A stretch of 64,000 bases of DNA from Leishmania infantum JPCM5. Its lineage: Eukaryota; Euglenozoa; Kinetoplastea; Trypanosomatida; Trypanosomatidae. The stretch is from positions 129,001-193,000 of the forward strand of contig NC_009402.2 in assembly GCF_000002875.2 (NCBI RefSeq), given 5' to 3'. Below are positions 20,766-30,815 of the stretch, in pieces. The notes under the pieces were generated by a model. It searched no databases and had not been told where the DNA came from. It worked only from the letters and a program-made list of their open reading frames with translations. The translations under genes were made by a program, and so were the position numbers. The number at the start of each line of letters is the position of its first letter. Position 1 is the stretch's first letter.

Positions 20766-22643
20766 CACCTGAGCTGCGGTGTGCACAAACAGCCGGAACT
20801 GCACTAGCTATCGATTGCTGGAATGTGAAGGGAAGAGCCGGCACAGCCGCATGCCCCCACTACCTTCTGCTGCCGCGGCTGGTGCAGTGTGTCGCCGTCT
20901 TGGCGATTTGCAAGAGAGAGGCGGCACGCACCAGCAGCGAGAGAACGAGGGAGAGCAAGCGAAAGAAAAAAATGAGCTTCGGTGCGTGAGCGAGAGCGAC
21001 GTAGAGAAGGGATGAGGAGGAGGAGGACTGTGCAGGCCATTGGTGCACCGGCAGTGGCACCGTACACGCATTCCTCACATCAACGCCGTAACGGCACATG
21101 CACACAAGCGGTGCGACTCTTGTGCTTTAGCCGTTCTGGGTCACGCCATATCCGTGACTTGTGCCGACCAAACACCCACTCATCCTCTCTCCTTCGGCCC
21201 CACCCCTGGCTCTCGCGAACTCTACGACTGCAAGAGCAATCCAGTATAGAATGTGGGACACCACGAACAGGAAGGCGCCGGCATTGTCCTCGCCCGCCGC
21301 TCCCGCCGCGGCCGAAGGCTTTGTGCGTGGCGTGGAAGGCCCGTGCTGGAGAAGGTCAGCCGACCAACAGGACCGCGGCGCACAGATACGCATGATGCCT
21401 CATCTCTCGCTCTCCGCTTGGGTGAAGGTGCATGCGCACAGTAGCCGGTGTAATGGCAAGAACAGCGCGAGGGCGTGTGAGGCAGTCGGCGATGCGGGGA
21501 GAGAAAGCGTGCGGGCTGGGAAGAAGCCGCCAAGGGGGACCGCAGACCGTCAGCCAAGAAGGTACCAGAAGCTCCTTTCTACTCCATCATCCTCTCACCT
21601 CGCTGGAGGGCTTGTAAAGGTCCACGAATACGGTAAACCCATTCTCTCACGGAGCACGGAAACAGATGGCCGCCACCATCCCCACCCGCCGTACTCGTCC
21701 TCCTTCAGCTTAGCCGTCCTTGCGCACCTCTCCTCCGCTCCACCAACGATCACAAGCTCGCCTAAAGACGTACATCCCCATTTTCGCTCCAAAAGCGGCC
21801 ATCTGTCTCCATACAACGGTGACGTCAACTCCGATCGACACCCCTCTGCCCCGTCACAGGCCTCCACCACCGCGTGTGGGGCGAAGCAGCGCTTCACACG
21901 CGCGCTACAAAAATGCCAGCACAGTCATTTCAGAACGGCCTGCGCCTCAAACTCCGCCCACCACCCCGCGCTGCGCAGGTCGCCTCACAGCCGCTTCCCT
22001 CACCAGTGGGCCGTGTGAGGGCCCGGGGCGAGACAGTCGTTCAAGTGCCGTGGGCGCCCTGCCCATCACGTGGATGGGCACAGACCTGTTCACAGTCGCA
22101 GGTCGCCCCGACGCCACGCCGTCCAGGGCACGGCCGCCCACATCAGCAGGGATGCATCGCACTCGCTTCCCCCCTACGTCGTAGGCACCTGACCCGGTCA
22201 CCACCTCAAGTGGTTCGGCATTTGGCAGGGATATAGGAGGGCTGCTTTGGCCTCCTCCACCCACACAGAGGGTGCGGGGCCGCTGGGCCCTGAGATGCCA
22301 CGCGCGGAGGTGTGTCTCCCTCGTCATGAGGGAGGGCGTAGTACATGCAGTGAGAAAGAGAAGAAAACAAAAGAGGAGCAGCAGCAGCTGCCGCGACGAC
22401 AGCAGCCGACCCCGTCAACCGAATCTCCTTCATCGCCAAAAGAGCATCGATCGCGGGGTCTGGTCGCGTAGCACGAAGGGCGGAAAGTGGGTGGTAGACG
22501 CATGCTCAACGAAAAAAAAAAGAACGCACGGTCGTCGCAAGCAAGCTGCCGCGTAATTGCCGCTTGTGGCCAACGCGAGTCGCGCACTTCTTTCCCGCCC
22601 GTCCTACCGCCACGGTCAGCAAGAACAAAGGCTTTGCCACACC
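20766..22643. other. Intergenic region between GPI8 and TTLL9-like genes, containing a SIDER-like copy
   Basis: About 1.9 kb. The right half holds the SIDER-like element listed separately, which lies in the inferred 3' UTR of the TTLL9-like gene. The left part has a pyrimidine-rich stretch on the minus strand (plus-strand purines 20940-20975) suited to GPI8 trans-splicing. Confidence 0.6.
21785..22335. mobile_element. SIDER2-like degenerate retroposon copy A
   Basis: About 550 bp whose reverse complement matches 36811-37345 almost base for base from the CCTCCGCGCGTGGCATCTC block to GGGCAGAGGGGTGTC, with only scattered single differences. Partial, diverged relatives occur at 42470-42575 and 45960-46260. 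Size, copy number and position in a 3' UTR are those of the short interspersed degenerate retroposons (SIDERs) of Leishmania, which derive from ingi/L1Tc-type elements and have been linked to mRNA decay. A/G-rich sequence follows the right end (22345-22375), which would suit a tail if the element reads on the plus strand, but I cannot assign orientation firmly. It encodes no protein. Confidence 0.65.
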
Positions 22644-24038
22644 TCACGTGAGCGGGTGCTCGCTGCTGCTGTGGTTCTGCAGTCGAGGAGGCAGGCGCAG
22701 CTGCGACATGGGAATCTCAAGCTCATTCGTGCACCCGAGGTAAGACGAGATCATTGTCTTTTGGCTGTCGTTGGTGGAGACGCCAGCAGGGCCGTTGGCC
22801 CAGATCAGGTCGAAGCCACCCACCCGCTCCTCCTCGCCGCTGCGCCGGCCCTCCATGTCGATGACATCGAACATGTCTTTCAGCATGTTGAACTTGAGGT
22901 GGTAGTCAGCCGGCGTCTCCGCCGTCAGCGATGGCGACGCGTTCGTCTCGATGAGCCACGGGTGCAGTGTGTCGTCAATCATAACGTCGTAGCCGTACAG
23001 CTCACTACAGTGTTTGTCCTGCAGAATAATCTTTTGCACAGAAAACAAAGTGCGCATGATCATCTGTTGGATGTCGCCAAACAGCTGATTCGCGCGAGCC
23101 GCGCCGTGAGTGGCGGTGAGGATGGTGCGCAGGTTTCGAATGCCAAACTTGCAACCCGACGCCGCCGTGTACTTCGGGTACGTCTTCTGCACAGCCACGT
23201 TTGTGACGTGGATGTATGTGTTATCAATGTCGTCCAGAGAATAGCGGTGGTGGCAGAAGCGCGCGAATCCGGTGCGGTGCAGCCACACCGTCAGCGGTTG
23301 ATAGCTTTGGACAAATACGTAGATACGCAGGTCGTATTTCTTGCCGCCGACGAGATGCGGGTTCGCGATGTAGCGCTGCGCGAGGTACGGCTCTACCGGC
23401 TCCGGCACACCATACACGCTTCCCAGCCCGTTGCCGCTGCATGAGCTGCCACCGCCGCCGCCACCGCCACCCGAAGATGCCCCGTTGACGCCACCCCCGC
23501 CCATGGCCCCGCCTCCGACTCCGCCGCCGCTGCTTGTCAAGTACCCGTGGCGTAGCTTAAACTCGCGGCGCCACTCCGCGATCTGAGAGAGCTTCGAGAA
23601 GAGAAAAATGCCTTTGCCCTGCGCCTTGGCTGGCGGCTTCATGATCCAGATCGTGTTGGGGTGTCGGCGGAACTCCTGCTCAAACAGTCCGTAGTCCTGC
23701 GGGAGTGAGAAAGTGACAGGGAAGAAGTCCCACGCAGCGGCCACTTCCTCGGCGTCCCCGTCTTTCTCCAGCGCCTTCACCATCCTCTTGATGTTGCGCA
23801 CCATCGTATCCTTGCGGGTCAGCTCGTAGTGGTTGCGGAAGTGGTTCAGGTGCTGATGGTCATCGAGGCGCAGCCCGTCGTAGTTCTCCCGGATCCAAGA
23901 GACGTCGGCCCAGTAGTAATCCCAGTCTGACTCGCTGTCCGTCTCGATCCAGCCACGGCAGCGCATCACGTCAAGGATGGTGTTGCGCAGAAAGCAGCGG
24001 AACCGGATCGGCCCGGTGCGGGTGCGTCGGTGCTCCAT
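22644..24038 (-). CDS. Tubulin tyrosine ligase-like protein, TTLL9-type (probable tubulin polyglutamylase)
   Basis: The product is a 464-residue ATP-grasp ligase expected to add glutamates to tubulin tails of axonemal or subpellicular microtubules. From ATG 24038 it reads RFRCFLRNTILDVMRCRGW, then DWDYYWADVSWIRENYD and HFRNHYELTRKDTMVRNIKR (66-85), a block typical of TTLL9 and the related TTLL1 group. ATP-grasp motifs follow: WIMKPPAKAQGKGIFLF (131-147), KYDLRIYVFV (234-243), HVTNVAVQK (277-285) and YGYDVMIDD with WLIETNASPSL (348-371). An unusual Gly/Ser-rich insertion of about 35 residues (170-204) interrupts the segment between the Lys-containing loop and the LAQRYI strand. A longer in-frame reading to 24182 adds a Leu-rich stretch that could mimic a signal peptide; I regard it as untranslated. 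Confidence 0.85.
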   Translation of the reverse strand: MEHRRTRTGPIRFRCFLRNTILDVMRCRGWIETDSESDWDYYWADVSWIRENYDGLRLDDHQHLNHFRNHYELTRKDTMVRNIKRMVKALEKDGDAEEVAAAWDFFPVTFSLPQDYGLFEQEFRRHPNTIWIMKPPAKAQGKGIFLFSKLSQIAEWRREFKLRHGYLTSSGGGVGGGAMGGGGVNGASSGGGGGGGGSSCSGNGLGSVYGVPEPVEPYLAQRYIANPHLVGGKKYDLRIYVFVQSYQPLTVWLHRTGFARFCHHRYSLDDIDNTYIHVTNVAVQKTYPKYTAASGCKFGIRNLRTILTATHGAARANQLFGDIQQMIMRTLFSVQKIILQDKHCSELYGYDVMIDDTLHPWLIETNASPSLTAETPADYHLKFNMLKDMFDVIDMEGRRSGEEERVGGFDLIWANGPAGVSTNDSQKTMISSYLGCTNELEIPMSQLRLPPRLQNHSSSEHPLT

Positions 24039-24789
24039 GTGCGTCAGCTCTTGAACGCGCACGCACGCAACCGCGTGCAGTGCGGGGACGCAGAGAAGAA
24101 GAAGCAGGCGAACGGGTACCGCCACCGATGGTCGGCAAGACCGACAAGACGAAATTACCTGCGGAGAGATGAGAGAGAGCAAGAGGGGGGCGGAGAAGGA
24201 GAGGGAGGAGGGAGGGCGGCTGTGAAGAGTCCCTGCGGACTCGGCAACACGCGAACGCGATGTTTGGTGGGACCCGCGGCGCTAAATGTGCAAAGCAAAG
24301 ACGATTGAGAGCGCAGGGAGGGAGGGAGAGGCAGTCCAGCGTTCTTGTAAAGGGATTCGACAGGCATGCGCATCAGCTGTGCAAAATGAGCACGTGTCGA
24401 TGGGGCTCTGTGGCTGCGGCCGGCCTTTCGATAGCCTCAGAAGACAGCTCCGCCCCGCCCCACCGTGATGACTCGAAGGACAACGCTGTGCCGGATCGCT
24501 CATGTGTGCCGTTAGAGATGCTTTGCCGTATGCAGACATGCCGGCGCAGTCGCGTGTTCGGGGGGGGGGGACATGCAAACAGAAAGAGCACGAGGAGGCG
24601 AAAAGGACAAGTCGACGCAACGATTCCGTCCGCCCATCCCCCCGCGCCGCGGTTCGCCCTTCCCCCTCGTGCGTTGCGGCGGGCCAAAGGCTTTTCTGTA
24701 CGCTCTTCTTCTATGTAAGCAATCAACCTCATCAACAACCAGCACTGGCATCAACAGCAACACTCTGGCAACGGCCGCCCCGCCGCATC
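24039..24789. other. Intergenic region between TTLL9-like and exportin genes
   Basis: About 0.75 kb. Purine-rich plus-strand sequence at 24166-24222 is a long pyrimidine tract on the transcribed strand and the probable trans-splicing signal of the TTLL9-like gene. A G-run lies at about 24560-24570. No gene is supported. Confidence 0.6.
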
Positions 24790-27700
24790 CTACCACGCCG
24801 TCAGCACCCCAACGTTGGACGACTGTCCAAAATATGTCATGTACTCCGTCATCAGGTGCGCGCCGTCGCCGCGGCGGAGGGAGTTGATGATGAGTCGCAG
24901 ACGCACCCGGTGGTAGGCGGAGCAGAGGTCCAGCAGCCGGTCTGCGTACTCACCGCACAGCATCTTGGCGCCGTCGTAGCACATCTGCAGCAGCCCAAAG
25001 CACGCCGACATCTCGCGGTACGTCAGGTGCGGCGCCACGGCCACAAGTGTGCAGATCTCGTTGAAGGTCGCAGCGAGAGTGTACTCCTCTAAGCCCTTAT
25101 AATGCGGCACGCGCTGCCGAGCCTGGTGGTTGCTACGGAGAATGGCGTAGAGAATGTCAATCAGGTCCGGGGCGTACATGTAGCTGAGGCACTTCGTTAG
25201 CTGCCGCACGAGCCGGTTCCACACCCCTTGGCGCATGTACAGGAGGTGCAGCTGCTGAAAGGTGTGGCCGCAGGAGTTGACAGCGGCCGACATCGCGTTG
25301 AAGACACGCGCGCGGCCTTCTTCCGACATGAGCAACTGCACCGATGTCGTCGTGAGCAGTTCCACAGCGCCGCAGAAGAAATGCTCGACAGTGGCACGCT
25401 CGTAATAGAGGACGATGCCCAGGTTGCACCACGGCGCCGAGCAGAATGTGTTGAGGATGTCGGACACGTCGTAGACGACAGCCGCCTCGACGGCATCGGC
25501 CGGGAAGGAGAAGAAGGTCGACGTGCTACCCCCGTTCATGACAAGCGACGAGTCGGCGGTTTCAGGGGGCATGCCACCTCCGTCGGCGCTTGCTGGGGCG
25601 CCAAAGGCGGGGGTGCCGTCGCTGGCAGTGGTCATGGGTGATGAAGGGTACGACAGGTAGCTGAAGTAGCAGCACAGCACGTTCATCACAAAGCTCGTCA
25701 GCTCCCACTGCGTCGTGGACAAGTTCTCCTCGTCCATGTACTGGCAACTGCGGCTGCACAGCACCGACAGCCACGCGATCATGTCCGGCGCCGTCGCCGC
25801 CTCGTAGCGGACGACGGCCCAGCAGACATCTTTGTGTCTTATGATCGACTCCAGCATCAGCTGCAGCGTGTCAGGTTGATGTATGCCTTTCGTGATTGCC
25901 TTCAGGTCCTGAAAGCTGAGGCGCGGGTTCACCTGCATGCGGGCGTCGTCGAAGCAGCGCTCCGTCAGGGTGCTGATGACATCTGCGATTGGGAAGCCGG
26001 CGTAGTAGCGCGTCTCCACGTAAAACGTGAAGGCGGTGAGAAATCCGTGGCGCGCCTCCGCCACCTCGCTCGGCAGCCGTAGGTCAACAGCGCCGAACTG
26101 CGGCGTCGACGGCGTCTGCAGCAGCGGCAGCTGGTCCTCCTTGACAGCCTCGATAAGGCCCATCAGCTTCCCCGCGCCGAGGAAGAAGGTGCCGCTGGAG
26201 CCGAAGTCGACGATGCGGGTCAGCAGGACGTTCGCGTCCACCACCAGCGCCACCTGATCGCTGTGGTAACGGTACACGTAGCACAGCAGATTCACGGTGA
26301 TGTCGTAGAACTCCTCGCGGCGCGACAGGTTCGTCTCGTACACGCAGCCGCAGAAGAAGAAGAGCGAACGCAAGATGCCAATGTGCACCTGGGCTGCGGG
26401 GCCGGAAGAGGTCGGCACTGCAGGTGTTGTAGCTCCACCGAAGCCGTTCAAGTCGTCGTTGCCGTCGTCCAGGAGCGACAGGCACTGCAGCAGATTCTCC
26501 GTCACCTGGTCCTCTTGCCCCAAGAGCTGGCGCGCAAAGGATGCGATGGCACCGAGCACGGAGTCATCGCGGCTCGCCGTCCCCTGCAGCAGCGCGATGG
26601 CAAAGATGGAGACGATCACGGAAAGGCGGGAAAGGCACACGTACGTAAAGAAGAGCGGCGTGGACTCCGCAGTCTCCGCTGGGCAGCTCAGCGCCGCGCC
26701 CACGCTCATGTTCTGCACCGCCAGCGTCATGTACAGCTCCTGCAGCAGCGACCGCGCGCTCAAGCCGAAACCGTCGCTGCCGCCGCCGCTGGCGGCGGCA
26801 GAACTATGCATGGTTACCTGCTGCTCCCCACGCGCGCGGACACACAGCTCGTACTGGTGAATTGTCTGCTGCAGGCGGTCAACCAGCTGCGGCAGGAGAT
26901 CGATGCGCTCGCAGAAGAGCACCTCGGCAATGGGCTGCAGTATCCGCTCCGTTTGTAGCACAAAGGTGGGGCCGGTGCGCAGCTCCTGCGACTCCTCCCG
27001 CTCATGCGCCGTGTTGATGACGAGGTCGACGTACGTGCTGAAGATGTCAATCACCTGCTGCTCCACCTCCCGGGTGCATTCGGTGGAGAGCGGTCCGCGA
27101 GGGGCCGAGGGCGGCGACGTGTGCGGCTGCGGTTGTACCTGGCGCCCCACGCGCTCCGCGGAGAAGCCCTGCTCCACCAAGCAGCCCTCTCGCGTTCGCG
27201 GCGGTGTGCATGCGCCGTACTGCCCGGTGAACGACTCGTCGAGGCCGCGGCCACCGCGCGGTTTGGGTGGTAGCATGCGCTCCGCAATCATGAAGAAGAG
27301 GTGCAGCAGCGCCTGGCGCAGGTCAGCCTCCTCCTCGTCAAACGGGCGGCCAAGGACGTAGCGTGCTGCATCCGCCCAGACGCGAATCACACCGGGGTCG
27401 CGCGCCAGGTATGCCACCGTCGTCTCGTCGTTTCGCTCAAACGTGTTCACGAGCAGCGCACAGGCCAACCGGAGCAGCTCCGTCCTCTCTGGATTCTCCT
27501 GCACCTTCAGCAGGAGTCGGCCCGACACGTCCAGCAGCACATTCGCCACGTCATCACGACTGGCAATGTACTCCTCCTGCGGACTCGTCACGGTGGAGCA
27601 CTGGCGCAGCAGGCGCGAGTACAGCGCAGCGCACGGACCCTCTGGATGGTTGAGGAGCGCCTGGCCGCACGCGTTCATTACCTGCGACAGCGCCGGGGCC

Positions 27701-28620
27701 CACGCCGGCCACCGCAGAACCGTGATGGAGGTGTCGGAGGGGTGGTGCAGCCGCACCAGCGGCGCCTCCAACTCCGGCGCGCACTCGAGGGCCGTGCTGC
27801 ACACCAGAGCCGCCTTCTCCGGCGCGCTCGACAGCATATTTGCTGCCGCGCTAAAGAAGAAGGGCAGCACCTGCTTCGCGAAGCTGCTCTTCACAGACAA
27901 GATGCTGAGCCGCGAATTCTGCCGCGCAAAGAAGGTGAGTATCTCCAGCACGCAGTCCAGTGTCTCCTCCGTGGTGAGGTACGCCTCAAGCTTGGAGAAG
28001 ATGCTCTGCGCCATCTCGCTCGAGTCCACCATCTCCGCCGACTCCGCGCGAATGATGGAGATTTTCCAGTTGCTGAACAGCGCCGACGCATAGACTGAGA
28101 AGAGAGCGTTGGACAGGTAGAAGGGCAGCTTCTCGCCGCAGCGCCGGCGTTCCTGGAGGTACTCGAGCACGTACTGCTGCATCTCCGTCCGCTCCTGCGG
28201 ACCCAGCTCGTTGCTCACAAGAAACAGCAGGCCTTTCACCACAATAAAGCGCAGGTAATTGTTCTGTGCACGTGGCAAGAGGACGCGAAGCGTGTCCCAG
28301 TACTCGTAGCTGCTAAGGAACAGGAGCTGCTGTGCCGCACTGTCGCGTGTTTCCTTATCCGGCGAGCTGAGCGCTGCCGTCGCCAACTCGCTGAGTCGCT
28401 CAATGACGCCGTCATTGAGCTCCGTCGCGCTGGGTCGTTCAATCCCGTACGACGACGCAGCAGCTGAGGATGAGCCCGTGTTAACCAGGTATCGGGCGTC
28501 CTGACCGCCGCTGGTGCCCACACCATTCCGGATGCTACTGCTCAAGGAGAAGGGCATCGGTACCGTCGGCGGCCCACCGGAGCCGTCACCGTCAGGTGAA
28601 AGTCGAGGACCACCATTCAT
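24790..28620 (-). CDS. Importin-beta superfamily karyopherin, exportin-7-like
   Basis: Predicted nuclear transport receptor of 1276 residues, starting MNGGPRLS at ATG 28620; the longer frame to 28716 adds only low-complexity sequence. After a Gly/Ser/Pro-rich leader of about 70 residues comes the family's first helical repeats (VIERLSELATAALSSPDKETRDSAAQQLLFL, YEYWDTLRVLL). NNYLRFIVVKGLLFLVSNEL and QYVLEYLQERR follow, the region that in exportin-7/RanBP17 contacts Ran. The remainder is helical HEAT-like sequence, broken by insertions: a Pro/Arg-rich one around the PPKPRGGRG segment and a Gly/Ser one near the FFSFPADAVE segment. Human XPO7 is about 1087 residues, so the extra length lies in the leader and insertions. 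XPO4 is the main alternative, as these relatives are hard to separate by eye. Confidence 0.68.
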   Translation of the reverse strand: MNGGPRLSPDGDGSGGPPTVPMPFSLSSSIRNGVGTSGGQDARYLVNTGSSSAAASSYGIERPSATELNDGVIERLSELATAALSSPDKETRDSAAQQLLFLSSYEYWDTLRVLLPRAQNNYLRFIVVKGLLFLVSNELGPQERTEMQQYVLEYLQERRRCGEKLPFYLSNALFSVYASALFSNWKISIIRAESAEMVDSSEMAQSIFSKLEAYLTTEETLDCVLEILTFFARQNSRLSILSVKSSFAKQVLPFFFSAAANMLSSAPEKAALVCSTALECAPELEAPLVRLHHPSDTSITVLRWPAWAPALSQVMNACGQALLNHPEGPCAALYSRLLRQCSTVTSPQEEYIASRDDVANVLLDVSGRLLLKVQENPERTELLRLACALLVNTFERNDETTVAYLARDPGVIRVWADAARYVLGRPFDEEEADLRQALLHLFFMIAERMLPPKPRGGRGLDESFTGQYGACTPPRTREGCLVEQGFSAERVGRQVQPQPHTSPPSAPRGPLSTECTREVEQQVIDIFSTYVDLVINTAHEREESQELRTGPTFVLQTERILQPIAEVLFCERIDLLPQLVDRLQQTIHQYELCVRARGEQQVTMHSSAAASGGGSDGFGLSARSLLQELYMTLAVQNMSVGAALSCPAETAESTPLFFTYVCLSRLSVIVSIFAIALLQGTASRDDSVLGAIASFARQLLGQEDQVTENLLQCLSLLDDGNDDLNGFGGATTPAVPTSSGPAAQVHIGILRSLFFFCGCVYETNLSRREEFYDITVNLLCYVYRYHSDQVALVVDANVLLTRIVDFGSSGTFFLGAGKLMGLIEAVKEDQLPLLQTPSTPQFGAVDLRLPSEVAEARHGFLTAFTFYVETRYYAGFPIADVISTLTERCFDDARMQVNPRLSFQDLKAITKGIHQPDTLQLMLESIIRHKDVCWAVVRYEAATAPDMIAWLSVLCSRSCQYMDEENLSTTQWELTSFVMNVLCCYFSYLSYPSSPMTTASDGTPAFGAPASADGGGMPPETADSSLVMNGGSTSTFFSFPADAVEAAVVYDVSDILNTFCSAPWCNLGIVLYYERATVEHFFCGAVELLTTTSVQLLMSEEGRARVFNAMSAAVNSCGHTFQQLHLLYMRQGVWNRLVRQLTKCLSYMYAPDLIDILYAILRSNHQARQRVPHYKGLEEYTLAATFNEICTLVAVAPHLTYREMSACFGLLQMCYDGAKMLCGEYADRLLDLCSAYHRVRLRLIINSLRRGDGAHLMTEYMTYFGQSSNVGVLTAW

Positions 28621-30815
28621 GACTTGAGCAGAAAGAGCAAGTGGACACACGCCCACGCACAAACGGAAACGTGCGGGCAATTCGCCGCCTCCTCGCCCTG
28701 CTGACAGCACAGGCACGCGCCGACGTATACGTGCGCCACGCGTCTAGTCAAGCACGCGCCGTTTCAGTGCGGTTCGTTCGTTTTCTGCACCTCCTCCCCC
28801 CTCTACACCTCTGCTCCCTCTCTCCCTTCTTATGTCTGTACGGCCACCACTGTTCGGGTCGGCTCCAGGCGTGCGTGTGTCGAGATGTTTTGTGGGTGTC
28901 AACGCTCACGGCGACAGCGTCGCGTATGCGCAGCCCGCCACGCCACTGGCTCGCGCTTGTGTGCACCACAATAGAAAAGGAAAGGCAGGCAAAAAGACGT
29001 GTGAGGTCTTCGAGATCAGCTGTGACCGAGGCGTGGTGCGGAGAGTCGGAAGGAGGAGCGTGGCGGCGAAGACCCCCTGCCGTCGTCCAGTGAGAGAGCC
29101 CACGCCAGCAGGAAAAGACAGAGGAGCTCACGGCCTTACCGTTGTCGCCGTGTGGGGTCTCGCACCAGAGCACCCCTCGCGGGGGAGTGAATGACGAGCG
29201 CCGGATGAAAAGGCTACGCCGGTAACGACAGTGCAGAGAGGTTATGGCGTCTGGCAAGCCTCCGTGGAATCCCTCGGCCAAGGGGGCCAGGTGGCCTTCG
29301 TTCGTTACGCACGAGTCGCTGAGGAGACAACCACTCTGCACGGGTAAACGGGAGCACAAACACGAATAGCTAAAGAGAGGGAGCCTGTGACAGCCATGCA
29401 AGAGTGAGTAGCGGTGATTACGGTAACTGTGCACGCAACGTGCGCCAGTCCACCTTTTCGTCTCTGTGTTTCTCCTCTTGTTACGTTCTAGACTTGAATG
29501 AGGGTGTGGGCGCGCGTGACGTGCACGATGAGAGGGCGGAAGAAGGGCGAGCAGAAGGAGACAGCAGATGGAGCGGTGTCGAGGAAAGGTAAACGGGGAG
29601 GTGGAGAGCATGGAGATGTGGCCGGAGAGTGTATCGGGGTGAAGCCACCTGTCGTGGCGGGCAGAGCTGTACAGCGGTAGCAGGTGATGGTGGCAATGGC
29701 GAGTGAGGCGACGTTTGGAGCGCTGATGCACGCTTCGGTAAAGAGAACGCGCTACACCCTCCAGCGCTCGGTGCGCCCTCCTCTCCAAGCGCCATCAGCG
29801 TCATCCTCGCCCATCGCAGTGTGCACGTCTGCCCTCACCTCACAATGCTGCACGTGGTGGAGAATGGAAAAGAGACCCGGTCCGTTCGTCTACACGCCTG
29901 CCTGCGTCTGTGTGAGTGCGCGCACGTGCGCACGATCCTCCCTGTCCTCCGCCCCCCACCCCACCCCTACACGGAGGCGCCAGCCGGCCCACGCAGGTGT
30001 CAGGTTGCTCATAAAGCACCGCTTCCCGGCGACGACGCTCACGCAAAACACACACAGACAGAGATAGAAGAGTGCGTCTTGCTTGTACGCGTGCCTCATC
30101 CACCCTTCTCTTGCCGCTGTCTCGCTGCCGCATGTGCTCTCCACAAAAGCCCAGATGAAGGCAGTCACCCGAGGCGTCCTCGCGTACATTAGAAAAGCAC
30201 CACACGTGGCGAGCGACTTCAGATGGCCACAGTTGAGCTGCACCCATCGACCCTCTCGCGCATACGCGCGCAGAGGTGAGACAGGAGAAGTCGGAGAAGG
30301 GTTTTCTCATCAGTGCGCCCACTCCGGCACGAATAGATCATCTAGCAGACACGCATAAACAGTCACAGCTCACCCGCCTCCGCTGCACCACGGCTGCATC
30401 CTGCTCCTCCGGGGCGAGCCATCCTGCCCTCGAATCGGACCATGCGTCTAGTGGGCCCTTTCCGGCATTTCTCGTCCCTTCTGCCGCATGCGTCCCGCGC
30501 GATCGGCGTCAGGCAGAGATGCTGGTGGGCTGCATGCCATGATCCGTGCGGGCCGCTTTCAGGGCCCTGCGCCCGCTTGAAAGCGGCGGCCGTCCGTTGC
30601 GCGGGTAACAGAGGCTCGCCCAGGTGCATATCGGACGGGCCCGAAGAGGAAGCTGACCATCTGCAGCTCAGAGCCCTCTGGAGGCCCTGTACCCCGTCTG
30701 TGCGTGTGGGAGAAGAGATGAGCTTCGAGAAGCACGTGCAGGCCCATGCGCTCAGTTACCGGTGACTTCTTCAGTCACGCAGACTTCGTCTTGCATGTGA
30801 CTGGCGCATTGCGTG
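28621..30815. other. Intergenic region between exportin and the 1746-aa gene
   Basis: About 2.2 kb without a supported gene. A 346-codon minus-strand frame (28748-29788) is rejected because of its composition. A short segment near 30660-30715 (CTCAGAGCCCTCTGGAGGCC and flanks) resembles one end of the SIDER-like elements and may be a decayed copy in the 3' UTR of the large gene. Confidence 0.5.

Noticed and set aside
21161..22018. 285-codon plus-strand frame near the SIDER-like copy A
   Set aside because: Part of it is the translation of the SIDER-like element and the rest is low-complexity. It is antisense to the transcription unit.
22557..23444. 295-codon plus-strand frame opposite the TTLL9-like gene
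   Set aside because: It is the antisense shadow of a gene with clear ATP-grasp motifs; GC-rich codon use opens such frames.
28748..29788. 346-codon open frame on the minus strand upstream of the exportin gene
   Set aside because: Composition is Arg/Ser/His/Leu-rich with no domain pattern, and it includes pyrimidine-tract translations typical of leader and splice regions. The length can arise by chance in GC-rich DNA.
30650..30720. Possible decayed SIDER-like end
   Set aside because: Only about 50 bases with loose similarity to one end of copy B. Too little to list as an element without an alignment.
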